From Ideonella paludis (GTDB taxonomy: Bacteria; Pseudomonadota; Gammaproteobacteria; Burkholderiales; Burkholderiaceae_C), in assembly GCF_018069865.1 (NCBI RefSeq), contig NZ_JAGQDG010000003.1, positions 62,001 through 126,000 of the forward strand: a stretch of DNA of 64,000 nucleotides. The letters run 5' to 3'. The notes beneath the pieces were generated by a model that worked only from the letters and a program-made list of their open reading frames with translations, was not told where the DNA came from and did no database searches. Within the stretch, counting starts at the first letter, position 1, and every line of letters starts with the position of its first letter. Both the position numbers and the translations under genes were made by a program. Shown piece after piece: positions 1 through 9,189 of this stretch.

Positions 1-704
1 TTGTGGCTGATCAGGTTGAGCAGCAGTTTCTCGGCATGGGCAAAGTCGGCATTGGCAAAGGCGATGACGGCTTCGTCCAACTCGGGGTCGTGCGCAATGT
101 CGCTGACTTCAAGGTCGTGCAGCGCCCGTTGGGCCAAGAGCAAGCCGCCTGCAGGGGCTTGCGGGGCCTTGGGCGCGGCAGCGACCGGCGCGGACAGAGC
201 GCCCAAGGGGTTGGCCGCAATCGCGTTGGGCTCAGCCGCAGCGGCCGACGGTGCCGAGCCCAGCGTCATGGGCTCGGTGGGCGTGTCAAAGCCGGAGGCC
301 ACCAAGCCCATGGGCACGGTGGGCTCGGCATCAATCTGGGCCGTTAAGGTGGGCAAGTTGCTGATCGGTGGACGCACGCCGGGCCGTGGGGCCACGGCTG
401 TGCGTGTCAGCGACGAGGCGCTGCCGACCATCTGCTTTTCGATGGCGTCAATCTTGTCCTTGACGGCCGTGCTGCCGGGCGGCTGGGTGTGCCGGACCTC
501 GGACTCGTCAATGCGCGAGGTGGCGTCCAAGGCCGCCGCTTGCTCGGGGGAGAGGCCTTCTCGGCGGATGCGGCGCAGCATGTCGAGCTCGCGTTTGCGC
601 ACGAAGTCGTTACGCCGCTTGCGCTCGATCATGGCCTTGAGTTCGGCCTTCTCGGCCTCGGCCGCCGCGTCGCGCGCTGAGGATTCGCCGCTGAATTTCA
701 TCAT
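1..704 (-). CDS. STAS-type/FimV-like hypothetical protein, N-terminal part (runs off the window)
   Basis: Minus-strand reading frame open from an ATG pair at 704/701 to the window edge, about 234 codons. The N-terminal 60 residues are charged and helical (AEKAELKAMIERKRRNDFVRK), followed by a Pro/Ala-rich linker and an acidic segment (LDEAVIAFANADFAHAEK). This layout resembles a Burkholderiales protein often labelled NTP-binding or STAS-domain protein, whose STAS domain lies further C-terminal and so outside this window. It is divergent from nothing here and lies just downstream of dksA on the same strand. The ribosome-binding site is weak, so the start is provisional. The function is unknown. 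Confidence 0.6.
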   Translation of the reverse strand, partial: MMKFSGESSARDAAAEAEKAELKAMIERKRRNDFVRKRELDMLRRIRREGLSPEQAAALDATSRIDESEVRHTQPPGSTAVKDKIDAIEKQMVGSASSLTRTAVAPRPGVRPPISNLPTLTAQIDAEPTVPMGLVASGFDTPTEPMTLGSAPSAAAAEPNAIAANPLGALSAPVAAAPKAPQAPAGGLLLAQRALHDLEVSDIAHDPELDEAVIAFANADFAHAEKLLLNLISH

Positions 705-809
705 GTCTCGCGCAGGAGTGGTGGCGCCCCTTCTCTCGTCACTGAGCCAGGTGCTCAGGCAAGGGCATGGGTCATGCAGGGGTCACAGCCCCTGAGTGAA
801 ACGCTGAGA

Positions 810-1601
810 TCAGTCCCCAAACATTTTTTGCTTCATCTCGCGGCGCTGTTGCGCTTCGAGCGAGAGCGAGGCGGTGGGGCGGGCCAGCAAGCGGCGCAGG
901 CCGATGGGCTCGCCCGTTTCATCGCAGTAGCCATAGTCGCCCGAGTCGATGCTGGCAATGGCTTGTGAGATCTTTTTCAGCAGCTTACGTTCACGGTCGC
1001 GGGTGCGCAGCTCCAGCGCGTGCTCTTCCTCAATCGTGGCCCGGTCTGCCGGGTCCGGCACGATGGAGGTGTCTTCGCGCAGATGTTCCGTGGTCTCACC
1101 CGCATTGGAGAGCAGGGCGTCCTTTTGCGACTGCAATTCGTGGCGGAAGTACTCCAACTGCTTGTCGTTCATGTACTCCGACTCAGGCATGGCTAACAGC
1201 TCTTCCTGGGTCAAATCTTTGCCAGCCTTGGTTTTCCAGGCATTGGCCAACTTGGGGTCCACCTTGGCGGCGGGCTTAACTGCTGTCATGGGTTCCGGAT
1301 AGGTCTTGGTCTGAGGCTTAGCGGGCGAGAATCGGTCATTGAAACTCGACGTTGAGCCAGTGGGGGCTGCTGCGCGAGCAGGCTCGGCAGCCACAGGGGA
1401 AGGTTTGGGGGCCGCCTTGGGCGCAGCCGCGGTTTTGGCTTTGGCAGCCGCAGCAGCCGGGGCTTTGGCTGCAGCAGGTGCTGCAGCCGATGTCTTGCTG
1501 GCTGCCGAGGCAGCACTTTTGGCGGGCGTCTTCGCCGCAGCGGCAGGCTTTTTCTCAGCACCTTTTGCCGTGGCGTCAGCTTTAGCCGGGGTCTTGCTCA
1601 C
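810..1601 (-). CDS. dksA: RNA polymerase-binding transcription factor DksA
   Basis: 263 aa. DksA binds the RNA polymerase secondary channel and, with ppGpp, represses rRNA promoters and activates amino-acid promoters. Residues 1-115 are a long Ala/Lys/Pro-rich extension. The core starts near 125, with the coiled-coil tip motif DPADRAT at 183-189 and the C-terminal globular end at 220-263. Only one of the four zinc cysteines remains (C226 in GYCDETGEP; the second pair is replaced by SLSLEAQ), as I recall for many alpha- and beta-proteobacterial DksA proteins. The start is GTG at 1601, preceded by GAGGAGA at good spacing. The frame stays open upstream to 1844, but that part has no site and no family similarity. 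Confidence 0.93.
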   Translation of the reverse strand: MSKTPAKADATAKGAEKKPAAAAKTPAKSAASAASKTSAAAPAAAKAPAAAAAKAKTAAAPKAAPKPSPVAAEPARAAAPTGSTSSFNDRFSPAKPQTKTYPEPMTAVKPAAKVDPKLANAWKTKAGKDLTQEELLAMPESEYMNDKQLEYFRHELQSQKDALLSNAGETTEHLREDTSIVPDPADRATIEEEHALELRTRDRERKLLKKISQAIASIDSGDYGYCDETGEPIGLRRLLARPTASLSLEAQQRREMKQKMFGD

Positions 1602-1785
1602 AGTCCGTCTCCTCACCCAGGTCGCACGTGAAGCGGTGGTTATACCCCCGCACCCCCGGGTGACTGTGGTTAAGACACCACGATGGGCGCGCGGATTGTA
1701 GCCACCACGCTGCTGCTGTGGGCGACCAATTTCCCCATCAGCACCAGCTGGGAGCGGACATTCTGCGCACAGACCCTGGCATTTG

Positions 1786-2820
1786 TCATGCCAAACAACC
1801 CTCCAGGCCCTGCAAAAGAATATCTTTGGGCAAATCGATGCCAATAAACACCATCTTGCTCACTTTGGCCTCGCCGGGCGCCCACTTGGGGCCCAAGTCG
1901 CTGCCCATGAGCTGGTGCACACCTTGGAAGATGACCTTGCGCTCGGAGCCTTTGAGCCACAACACGCCCTTGTAGCGCAGCATCTTGGGGCCGTAGACCT
2001 GCACGATGGCGCCCAGGAAGTCTTCGAGCTTGGTGGGTGAGAGCGCCTTGTCGGTGCGGAAAACAAAGGACTTCACATCGTCATCATGGTGATGGTGGTG
2101 CGGGTGGTCGCAGTCTTCGCCATGCTCATGGTCGTGATCATGGTGGTGGTCATGACCGTGGCCTTCGCTGAGGAAGTCAGGGTCGATGTCCAGCTTGGCA
2201 TTCAAATTGAAGCCACGCAGGTCAAACACGCTGGCAATGGGCACCTCGCCGAAATGAACCTGGTGCTGCGGCGCGCGGGGGTTCATGTGCTTGAGGCGGT
2301 GCTTCAGGGCGTCCACGCTGGCGGCGTCCACCAAATCGGTCTTGCTGATGAAGATCTGGTCGGCAAAGCCCACCTGGCGGCGCGCTTCTTGGCGCTCGTC
2401 GAGCTGGGTTTGGGCGTGTTTAGCATCCACCAGGGTCAAGATGGAGTCCAGCACATAGCTCTCGGCCACCTCGTCATCCATGAAGAAGGTCTGGGCCACG
2501 GGGCCGGGGTCGGCCAGGCCGGTGGTCTCGATCACGACCCGTTCAAAGTCCAGCTCGCCCTTGCGGCGCTTGGCCGCCAACTCGGCCAAAGTGGTGCGCA
2601 AGTCTTCGCGGATGGTGCAGCAGACACAGCCGTTGCTCATCTGGATGATCTGCTCTTCGGTCTCGGTGACCAAGATGTCGGTGTCGATGTTCTCTTCGCC
2701 GAATTCGTTCTCGATGACCGCGATCTTTTGCCCGTGGCTCTCCGAGAGCACGCGCTTGAGCAGTGTGGTTTTGCCGGAGCCCAAAAAGCCGGTGAGGATG
2801 GTGGCTGGAATCAGGGACAT
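1786..2820 (-). CDS. CobW/CobP47K-family G3E GTPase with a His-rich metal-binding loop
   Basis: 344 aa. COG0523 GTPases deliver or store metals, mainly zinc, for client proteins. Visible are the P-loop GFLGSGKT (11-18), the metal-binding signature GCVCC (64-68), the guanine-specificity SKTD (159-162), a loop with about 16 histidines mixed with Asp (221-248), and a CobW C-terminal domain. The gene is of the YjiA/ZigA type; the exact client cannot be told from sequence. It lies 184 bp upstream of dksA on the same strand. In other bacteria COG0523 genes are sometimes beside zinc-free DksA paralogues under Zur control; I saw no clear Zur box here. Confidence 0.9.
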   Translation of the reverse strand: MSLIPATILTGFLGSGKTTLLKRVLSESHGQKIAVIENEFGEENIDTDILVTETEEQIIQMSNGCVCCTIREDLRTTLAELAAKRRKGELDFERVVIETTGLADPGPVAQTFFMDDEVAESYVLDSILTLVDAKHAQTQLDERQEARRQVGFADQIFISKTDLVDAASVDALKHRLKHMNPRAPQHQVHFGEVPIASVFDLRGFNLNAKLDIDPDFLSEGHGHDHHHDHDHEHGEDCDHPHHHHHDDDVKSFVFRTDKALSPTKLEDFLGAIVQVYGPKMLRYKGVLWLKGSERKVIFQGVHQLMGSDLGPKWAPGEAKVSKMVFIGIDLPKDILLQGLEGCLA

Positions 2821-2947
2821 GGTGAGTTCTCTAGAAGAATCAGGAAGGCCGAGGGCGGCGTGGGCGGCGCCCTTGCCGGGTGGCCAAGGGCGTGATTGTC
2901 AAGCAGATGGAGTATTCTTGCTGGAACTCAACTCCCGGCACCCGTTT

Positions 2948-3853
2948 GTGTCCGAACCTCAGTCTTCTAGGCCGCCACGAGGCGGCCACGGCCCGCAGCA
3001 CCGCCACGGTGAGGCGGCCCACGGCGATAAACGCAGCTTGTTCGAGCGCTTGGTGGAGTTCATTTCACCCGGGCCAGACTCCAAAGATGAGCTGATTGAG
3101 ACGCTGGCTGAAGCCGAACAGCGCGATTTGATCGAGCCGCAAAGCCGAGCCATGTTGGAAGGCGTGCTGCGCATGGCCGACATGGTGGCCGGTGACGTCA
3201 TGGTGGCCGCGCCGCGCATGGATGTGCTGGACATTGACGCCCCGTATGAAGAACTGCTGGCCACCGTCATTGAGACCGGCCATTCGCGGTTTCCAGTCAC
3301 CGAGGACGGTCGCGACAACATCATTGGCATCTTGATGGCCAAGGACTTGCTCAAGCTGCAGCGGGCGCCTGAGCTGAACCTGCGCACCTTGCTGCGCCCG
3401 GCGGTGTTTGTGCCCGAGTCCAAAGGCTTGAACGAGTTGCTGCGGGACTTCCGCTCCAACCGCAACCACCTGGCCATCGTCATCGACGAGTTCGGCACCA
3501 CGGCTGGCTTGATCACCATTGAGGATGTGCTCGAAGAAATCGTCGGCGAGATTGAAGACGAGTTCGACGATGCCGATGCGGAGAGTGGCATCTACACCTT
3601 GGCCGATGGCAGCCACCGCGTGGCTGGTGACGCCGACATCGCGGTGGTGGCCTCGACCTTTGGTGTGGAGTTCTCCAGCGAAGACTTTGACACTATTGGC
3701 GGGCTGATTGCCCACCAACTCGGCCATGTGCCGCGCCGCGGTGAGACGGTGGAGTGCGGCGGCTTGGCCTTCACGGTGATGTTGACCCGTGGTGGCGCTG
3801 TGCGCTGGTTCCGCGTGCGCCGCTTGGACGCTGGCTCGTCCTCCACTTCATGA
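2948..3853 (+). CDS. corC: CorC/HlyC-family CBS-domain protein
   Basis: 301 aa, close to E. coli CorC (YbeX, 292 aa). There is a short His/Arg-rich N-terminus, then a conserved segment (LIETLAEAEQRDLIEP), two CBS domains about residues 70-190, and the CorC_HlyC transporter-associated domain (about 210-295). The family is linked to magnesium/cobalt efflux and, in the ybeX-lnt operon, to ribosome maturation and envelope functions. Chosen start is GTG 2948; the frame is open further upstream but that part runs antisense to the CobW gene start. Its stop overlaps the lnt start (ATGA), so the two are translationally coupled, the usual proteobacterial arrangement. Confidence 0.88.
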   Translation: MSEPQSSRPPRGGHGPQHRHGEAAHGDKRSLFERLVEFISPGPDSKDELIETLAEAEQRDLIEPQSRAMLEGVLRMADMVAGDVMVAAPRMDVLDIDAPYEELLATVIETGHSRFPVTEDGRDNIIGILMAKDLLKLQRAPELNLRTLLRPAVFVPESKGLNELLRDFRSNRNHLAIVIDEFGTTAGLITIEDVLEEIVGEIEDEFDDADAESGIYTLADGSHRVAGDADIAVVASTFGVEFSSEDFDTIGGLIAHQLGHVPRRGETVECGGLAFTVMLTRGGAVRWFRVRRLDAGSSSTS

Positions 3854-5370
3854 GGGCCGCCGTCACCTCGCGCACCTCGTTCTGGGGTGGCGGGCTCGCG
3901 CTGTGCCTCGCTGGCGCGGCGCACAATTTGGCCTTTGCGCCATGGGGCTGGTGGGTGCTGCAATGGCCCTTGCTGGCCTTGTTGGCAGAACTGGTGCTAC
4001 AGGCCTCACCAAAACGCGCGGCGTGGTGGGGCTGGTGTTTTGGCGTGGGCTGGTTGTCGGCGGGCCTGTGGTGGCTGCACATCAGCATGCATGAGTTCGG
4101 CGGCATGCCGGCACCGCTGTCCGTCACCGCGGTGGTGTTGCTGGCGGCGGCGCTGTCGCTGTATCTGGCTTTGGCGATGGCGGCGGTGGCGCGCTGGCGC
4201 AGTGGCGCGCCCCTGTCGGACGCCTTGCTCTTTGCCGGGGCCTGGCTGGCCGCCGAGTTGGCGCGTGCCCAGTGGTTCACCGGTTTTCCCTGGATTGCCT
4301 CGGGCTATGTGCACACCGACGGCCCGCTGGCCGGCTGGGCGCCTTGGGTCGGGGTCTATGGCATGGGGGCGCTGGCAGCGCTGAGTGCGGCGTGCTTGGG
4401 GCGATTGCTGCGCCACCGCTCGCTTGGGGTGCTCGCGGGGTTGCTCTTGCCCCTGCTGTTGGCTGCGGTGCCGCGCTGGGCGGGGGTGTCTGAGTTCACC
4501 ACGTCCGCCGGCGTGTTGAGCGTCAGCCTGCTGCAGCCCAATGTGCCGCAGCACATCAAGTTCGACCCTGATCGTTTGGCGGGCAATATGCAGGCCTTGT
4601 CCGAGCAGATGCAGGCCGCGCGGGGGCAGTTGGTGCTGACGCCGGAGTCGGTGTTGTCGGTGCCGCGCGACCTGCTCGACCCCAGCTATTGGGCTGAGCT
4701 GACGGCGCCCATTCGCCGCTCAGAGAACCGAGGTGCTTTGATTGGCACGTTCTTGGGCAGTGATGACAGCGGTTGGGTGAACTCCTTGGCGGGCATCTCG
4801 CCCGGCTCGGGCGAAGACTATGCCTATGGCAAACGCCACCTCTTACCCTTTGGCGAGTTTGTGCCGCCGGGCTTCCGTTGGTTTGTGGACCTGATGCGCA
4901 TCCCGCTGGGCGACCAGGCCAGCGGTCAGCAAGAAGCCCCCTTCGCGATTGGCGGCCAGCGCGTGCGCCCCTTGATCTGCTACGAAGACTTGTTTGGTGA
5001 AGACTTTGCCCACAGCGTGCTGGGGCCAGACGCCGCCACCCTGTTTGCCAATGCCACCAACCTGGCCTGGTTTGGCCGCCACATGGTGCAAGAGCAGCAC
5101 CAGCAGTTCTCGCGCATGCGGGCGATAGAGTTCCAGCGGCCCTTCATCCGCGCCACCAACACCGGGGCGACGGGGGTCATCAACCACCGCGGCGAGGTCA
5201 CCGCCAGCTTGCCGGCTTGGACCACCGGCATCTTGGAGGCCCAGGTCGAAGGGCGGTTGGGGGAGACCCCGTATGCGCGCTGGGTGGCGCGTGCCGGCTT
5301 GTGGCCGCTCTGGGCGCTGGCGCTGCTGTGCGTGTTGCCGGCATGGGTGCGGCGCCGACGCGCCCCTTGA
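3850..5370 (+). CDS. lnt: Apolipoprotein N-acyltransferase
   Basis: 506 aa inner-membrane enzyme that adds the third acyl chain to the N-terminal cysteine of lipoproteins. About six hydrophobic helices occupy residues 10-210; a nitrilase-like periplasmic domain follows, and a final helix lies at the C-terminus. The catalytic triad is visible as E266 (LTPESV), K328 (YAYGKRHLLPFGEF) and C377 (LICYEDLFGED). Start is the ATG overlapping the corC stop. Several lipoproteins with lipoboxes occur in this window (SoxX and the glycine-zipper protein), which are natural substrates. Confidence 0.95.
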   Translation: MRAAVTSRTSFWGGGLALCLAGAAHNLAFAPWGWWVLQWPLLALLAELVLQASPKRAAWWGWCFGVGWLSAGLWWLHISMHEFGGMPAPLSVTAVVLLAAALSLYLALAMAAVARWRSGAPLSDALLFAGAWLAAELARAQWFTGFPWIASGYVHTDGPLAGWAPWVGVYGMGALAALSAACLGRLLRHRSLGVLAGLLLPLLLAAVPRWAGVSEFTTSAGVLSVSLLQPNVPQHIKFDPDRLAGNMQALSEQMQAARGQLVLTPESVLSVPRDLLDPSYWAELTAPIRRSENRGALIGTFLGSDDSGWVNSLAGISPGSGEDYAYGKRHLLPFGEFVPPGFRWFVDLMRIPLGDQASGQQEAPFAIGGQRVRPLICYEDLFGEDFAHSVLGPDAATLFANATNLAWFGRHMVQEQHQQFSRMRAIEFQRPFIRATNTGATGVINHRGEVTASLPAWTTGILEAQVEGRLGETPYARWVARAGLWPLWALALLCVLPAWVRRRRAP

Positions 5371-5462
5371 GCCGGCCCCCACCGCCTTAGAATCACCCCT
5401 CCCTGATCGATGGGGGCTGCACGCCCTGTCGTCCTCTGCCCCACAAGAACCCTGGCCGCACG

Positions 5463-6425
5463 ATGCTCACCTTCCAGCAAATCATTCTGAAGCTCCAAGC
5501 CTATTGGGATGCCCAGGGTTGCGCCCTGCTGCAGCCCTATGACATGGAGGTCGGCGCCGGCACCAGCCACACCGCCACCTTCTTGCGGGCCTTGGGCCCC
5601 GAGCCCTGGAAGGCCGCCTATGTGCAGCCCAGCCGTCGCCCCAAGGACGGCCGCTATGGCCAAAACCCTAACCGCTTGCAGCACTATTACCAATACCAGG
5701 TGGTGCTCAAGCCCGCGCCGGCCAACATCTTGGAGCTGTATCTCGGCTCGCTGGAGGCGCTGGGCTTTGATCTCAAGAAGAACGATGTGCGCTTTGTCGA
5801 GGACGACTGGGAGAACCCCACGCTGGGCGCCTGGGGTCTGGGCTGGGAGGTCTGGCTCAACGGCATGGAGGTGACCCAGTTCACCTACTTCCAGCAGGTC
5901 GGCGGCATCGACTGCAAGCCCATCACTGGCGAGATCACCTATGGCCTGGAGCGCCTGGCCATGTATCTGCAAGGCGTGGAAAACGTCTACGACCTGGTCT
6001 ATGCGCCGGGCATCAGCTATGGCGATGTGTTCCTGCAGAACGAGGTGGAGCAATCAACCTACAACTTCGAGCACAGCAATGTCGAGTTCTTGCTGCAGGC
6101 CTTTGGCGCGCACGAGGGCAATGCCCAGCACCTGATGAGCCAGCAGTTGGCCCTGCCGGCGTATGAGCAGGTGCTCAAGGCCGCACACACCTTCAACCTC
6201 TTGGATGCCCGTGGCGCCATCAGCGTCACCGAGCGGGCGGCCTACATCGGCCGTATCCGCAACCTGGCCCGCGCCGTGGCCCAGAGCTACCTCGACAGCC
6301 GCGCGCGGCTGGGCTTCCCCATGGCGCCCAAGGCCTGGGGTGAAGAAGTCATCGCCCAGCTCGCCGCCAAGGCCGCTAAAGCCGAGCAAGCCGCCCAAAA
6401 AGACAGCCCCAAAGCGCAGGCCTGA
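5463..6425 (+). CDS. glyQ: Glycyl-tRNA synthetase alpha subunit
   Basis: 320 aa, slightly longer than E. coli GlyQ (303 aa) because of an Ala/Lys-rich tail. The N-terminal half is highly conserved ([18 protein letters not shown], then [19 protein letters not shown]), typical of the class II catalytic alpha subunit that activates glycine in the alpha2beta2 bacterial enzyme. It is followed 8 bp later by glyS, and the pair begins the glyQ-glyS-gmhB-plsC operon that is standard in betaproteobacteria. Confidence 0.98.
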   Translation: MLTFQQIILKLQAYWDAQGCALLQPYDMEVGAGTSHTATFLRALGPEPWKAAYVQPSRRPKDGRYGQNPNRLQHYYQYQVVLKPAPANILELYLGSLEALGFDLKKNDVRFVEDDWENPTLGAWGLGWEVWLNGMEVTQFTYFQQVGGIDCKPITGEITYGLERLAMYLQGVENVYDLVYAPGISYGDVFLQNEVEQSTYNFEHSNVEFLLQAFGAHEGNAQHLMSQQLALPAYEQVLKAAHTFNLLDARGAISVTERAAYIGRIRNLARAVAQSYLDSRARLGFPMAPKAWGEEVIAQLAAKAAKAEQAAQKDSPKAQA

Positions 6426-6433
6426 GACCCACC

Positions 6434-8575
6434 ATGAGCACGCAAAACCTCCTCGTTGAACTGTTCGTTGAAGAGCTGCCCCCCAAGGCACTCAAAAAGC
6501 TGGGTGAGTCCTTCGCCGCCACGCTGGCCGCCAGCCTGAAGGCCCAAGGCCTGGCGGCGGCCGATGCGGCTGTCACCTCGTTTGCCTCGCCGCGTCGCTT
6601 GGGCGTGCATGTGGCGGCTGTCGCCCCCAAGGCTGCGGACAAGGCCCAGCAGATCAAGCTGATGCCCGTGGCCGTGGCCTTGAATGCGGAAGGCCAGGCG
6701 ACGCCGGCTTTGCTCAAGAAGCTGGCCTCGGTCGGGGCCGATGCCTCCGTGCTGCCTCAACTCAAGCGTTTGCCCGATGGCAAGGCTGAAGCGCTGTTCT
6801 TGGACAGCGTCGTGCCCGGCGCCAGCTTGGCCGAGGGCTTGCAAAAGGCCTTGGACGAAGCGCTGGCCAAGCTGCCCATTCCCAAGGTCATGACCTACCA
6901 ATTGGCCGATGGTTGGAGCGATGTGAAGTTTGTGCGCCCCGCCCACAAGCTCGTGGCGCTGCATGGCGCAGAAGTTGTCCCGCTGCAGGTCTTGGGCCTG
7001 CAGGCCGGCCGCAGCACCCTGGGCCATCGCTTTGAGGCGGCGCAGGCCGTGGTGGAGATCAGCCACGCCGACCACTATGCCCAAGCCTTGCGCGAGCAAG
7101 GTGCAGTCATTGCGAGCTTTGACGAGCGCCGCGCTGAGATCGTGCGGCAGTTGGCCGCCGCAGCCGCCAAGGAAGGCCTCAAGCCGATTGACGACGAGGC
7201 CTTGTTGGATGAAGTCACGGCCTTGGTCGAGCGCCCGAATGTGCTGACCTGCCAGTTCGAGAAGGAATTCTTGGGCGTGCCCCAAGAGTGCCTGATCTTG
7301 ACCATGAAGGCGAATCAGAAGTACTTCCCGCTGCTGGACAGCCAAGGCAAGTTGACGAATAAGTTCCTCATCGTCAGCAATATTGCGCCGGCCGACGCCA
7401 GCGCGGTGATCCAAGGCAATGAGCGCGTGGTGCGCCCGCGCTTGGCCGACGCCAAGTTCTTCTTCGACCAAGACCGTAAGAAGACACTGGAGAGCCGTGT
7501 CCCGGGTTTGGCGCGCGTGGTGTATCACGGCAAGCTGGGCACCCAAGGTGATCGCGCCGAGCGCGTGCGCGCCATCGCGCATGAGATCGTCAAGCAGCTG
7601 CGCATGGCCACCGTGCCCTACACGGCCGAAGCCAAAGACGAGTTTGATGTGCTGGACAGCAAGGTGCAGCAAGCGGCCTTGTTGGCCAAGACCGACCTGC
7701 TGACCGACATGGTGGGCGAGTTCCCTGAGTTGCAAGGCATCATGGGGGGCTACTACGCCCGGCACGAAGGTCTGCGCGACGGCGTGGCCATTGCTATTGA
7801 AGACCACTACAAGCCGCGCTTCGCCGGCGACGCGCTGCCGCGCAACCACACCGGCACCGTGCTGGCGCTGGCCGACAAGCTCGAAACTTTGGTCGGCCTG
7901 TTTGGCATTGGCCAACTGCCCACCGGCGACAAAGACCCCTTCGCGCTGCGCCGGCATGCCTTGGGCGTGATCCGCATCTTGGTTGAGAAGAACCTGCCGC
8001 TGAACCTGCCCGAGTTGCTGAACGGTGCTGTGCCCGCCTTTGGCGAGTTGATCAGCAACCCCGTGGAAGCCTTGAGCAGCTTCATGAGTGACCGCCTGGC
8101 CGTCTCCTTGCGCGACCAGGGCTACAGCGCCCAAGAGGTCGAGGCTGTGCTGGCGCTCAAACCCGCGCGTCTGGGCGATGTGCCCAAGCGCTTGGCGGCG
8201 GTGCGCAGCTTTGCGGCCTTGCCGGAGGCGGCTTCATTGGCGGCCGCCAACAAGCGCGTCGGCAACATCCTGAAGAAGGTGGAGGGCGAGCTGCCCACCG
8301 TGGTCTCTGAGGCACTGCTGAAGGAGCCTGCTGAGGCCGCGCTGCAGGCGGCGCTGGCGCAGGTGGGCCCTGCCGCCGACCGGCTGTTTGAACAGCATGA
8401 CTATGCCGGCTCGCTGACGGCGCTGGCGGCGCTGAAGGCACCGGTGGATGCCTTCTTTGATGGGGTGATGGTCAATGCGGACGACGCCGCTTTGCGCGCC
8501 AACCGCCAAGCCTTGCTGAACCAGTTGCACCAGGCCATGAACCGCGTGGCCGATTTGGCCGCGCTGGCCAGCTGA
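6434..8575 (+). CDS. glyS: Glycyl-tRNA synthetase beta subunit
   Basis: 713 aa, close to the usual 690-710. It begins with the conserved LLVELFVEELPPKALKKL and carries the tRNA-recognition part with HD-like and C-terminal anticodon-binding domains (DALRANRQALLNQLHQ near the end). It partners with GlyQ to charge tRNA-Gly. It starts 8 bp after glyQ, so expression is coupled. Confidence 0.98.
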   Translation: MSTQNLLVELFVEELPPKALKKLGESFAATLAASLKAQGLAAADAAVTSFASPRRLGVHVAAVAPKAADKAQQIKLMPVAVALNAEGQATPALLKKLASVGADASVLPQLKRLPDGKAEALFLDSVVPGASLAEGLQKALDEALAKLPIPKVMTYQLADGWSDVKFVRPAHKLVALHGAEVVPLQVLGLQAGRSTLGHRFEAAQAVVEISHADHYAQALREQGAVIASFDERRAEIVRQLAAAAAKEGLKPIDDEALLDEVTALVERPNVLTCQFEKEFLGVPQECLILTMKANQKYFPLLDSQGKLTNKFLIVSNIAPADASAVIQGNERVVRPRLADAKFFFDQDRKKTLESRVPGLARVVYHGKLGTQGDRAERVRAIAHEIVKQLRMATVPYTAEAKDEFDVLDSKVQQAALLAKTDLLTDMVGEFPELQGIMGGYYARHEGLRDGVAIAIEDHYKPRFAGDALPRNHTGTVLALADKLETLVGLFGIGQLPTGDKDPFALRRHALGVIRILVEKNLPLNLPELLNGAVPAFGELISNPVEALSSFMSDRLAVSLRDQGYSAQEVEAVLALKPARLGDVPKRLAAVRSFAALPEAASLAAANKRVGNILKKVEGELPTVVSEALLKEPAEAALQAALAQVGPAADRLFEQHDYAGSLTALAALKAPVDAFFDGVMVNADDAALRANRQALLNQLHQAMNRVADLAALAS

Positions 8576-8591
8576 GCCCAGGCCCTGCGCC

Positions 8592-9176
8592 ATGCAAGCC
8601 CCCAAGCTCATCATCATCGGCCGCGACGGCATCCTCAACCGCTTTCGCGAGGACCACGTCAAAGAGCCGTCGGAATGGGAGCCGCTGCCGGGGGCCCTGG
8701 AGGCGGTGGCCAAGCTCAACCATGCCGGCTGGCATGTGGTGATTGCCACCAACCAAGGCGGCATTGGCCGCGGCCTGGTGGACATGAGCTCGCTCAATGC
8801 GGTGCACGTGCACATGATGAAGCTCTTGGCGGCCAAGGGAGGGCGTATCGATGCGGTGTTCTTCTGCCCCCACCCTGCGCACGAGCACTGCGAGTGCCGC
8901 AAGCCCGCACCGGGCTTGATGCACGAGATCGCCAGCCGCTATGGCGTGGACTTGAAGAATGTGCCCATGGTGGGGGACACCCCACGCGATTTAGAGGCCG
9001 CCCTGGCCGCTGGCTGCCCACCGCATTTGGTGCGGACGGGCCGTGCCAGCCGGGTTCAGCCCGAAGAAGTGGCCCAATGGCTGGCCGCTGCGCCAGGCGC
9101 CTTGGTGCACGATGACTTGATGGCCTTTGCCCATCACCTGTTGGAGCGTGACGCAAACCCGCGCACCGGACATTGA
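8592..9176 (+). CDS. gmhB: HAD-family histidinol-phosphate/heptose bisphosphate phosphatase-like protein (GmhB-like, nucleophile missing)
   Basis: 194 aa. GmhB removes the 7-phosphate of D-glycero-D-manno-heptose 1,7-bisphosphate for LPS core synthesis. Family features are visible: motif II in ATNQGGIGRG (52-61), the zinc-binding loop C92-x-H94 with C100-x-C102, CRKPAPG (102-108) and motif IV VGDTPRDL (127-134). However, motif I reads IIIGRDGILN: the first Asp of DxD, the phosphorylated nucleophile, is Gly10, while the second is kept as D12. Either catalysis is altered or lost, or another enzyme supplies the activity. From memory, related Comamonadaceae proteins also have GRDG, so this looks like a lineage trait rather than a sequencing error. 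Confidence 0.85.
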   Translation: MQAPKLIIIGRDGILNRFREDHVKEPSEWEPLPGALEAVAKLNHAGWHVVIATNQGGIGRGLVDMSSLNAVHVHMMKLLAAKGGRIDAVFFCPHPAHEHCECRKPAPGLMHEIASRYGVDLKNVPMVGDTPRDLEAALAAGCPPHLVRTGRASRVQPEEVAQWLAAAPGALVHDDLMAFAHHLLERDANPRTGH

Positions 9177-9189
9177 TAACAAGAAAGCC

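Noticed and set aside
1-795. Long plus-strand open frame
   Set aside because: Shadow of the minus-strand STAS-type gene; its translation is Ser/Ala/Arg-rich without family features.
1602-1844. Upstream extension of the dksA frame
   Set aside because: No ribosome site and no DksA-like content; GTG 1601 with GAGGAGA is better.
2086-2895. Plus-strand 269-codon frame opposite the CobW gene
   Set aside because: Antisense of the His-rich and GTPase coding sequence; the Val-rich translation is the mirror of His codons.
6287-8134. Minus-strand 615-codon frame opposite glyS
   Set aside because: High-GC shadow; glyS is fully conserved on the plus strand.
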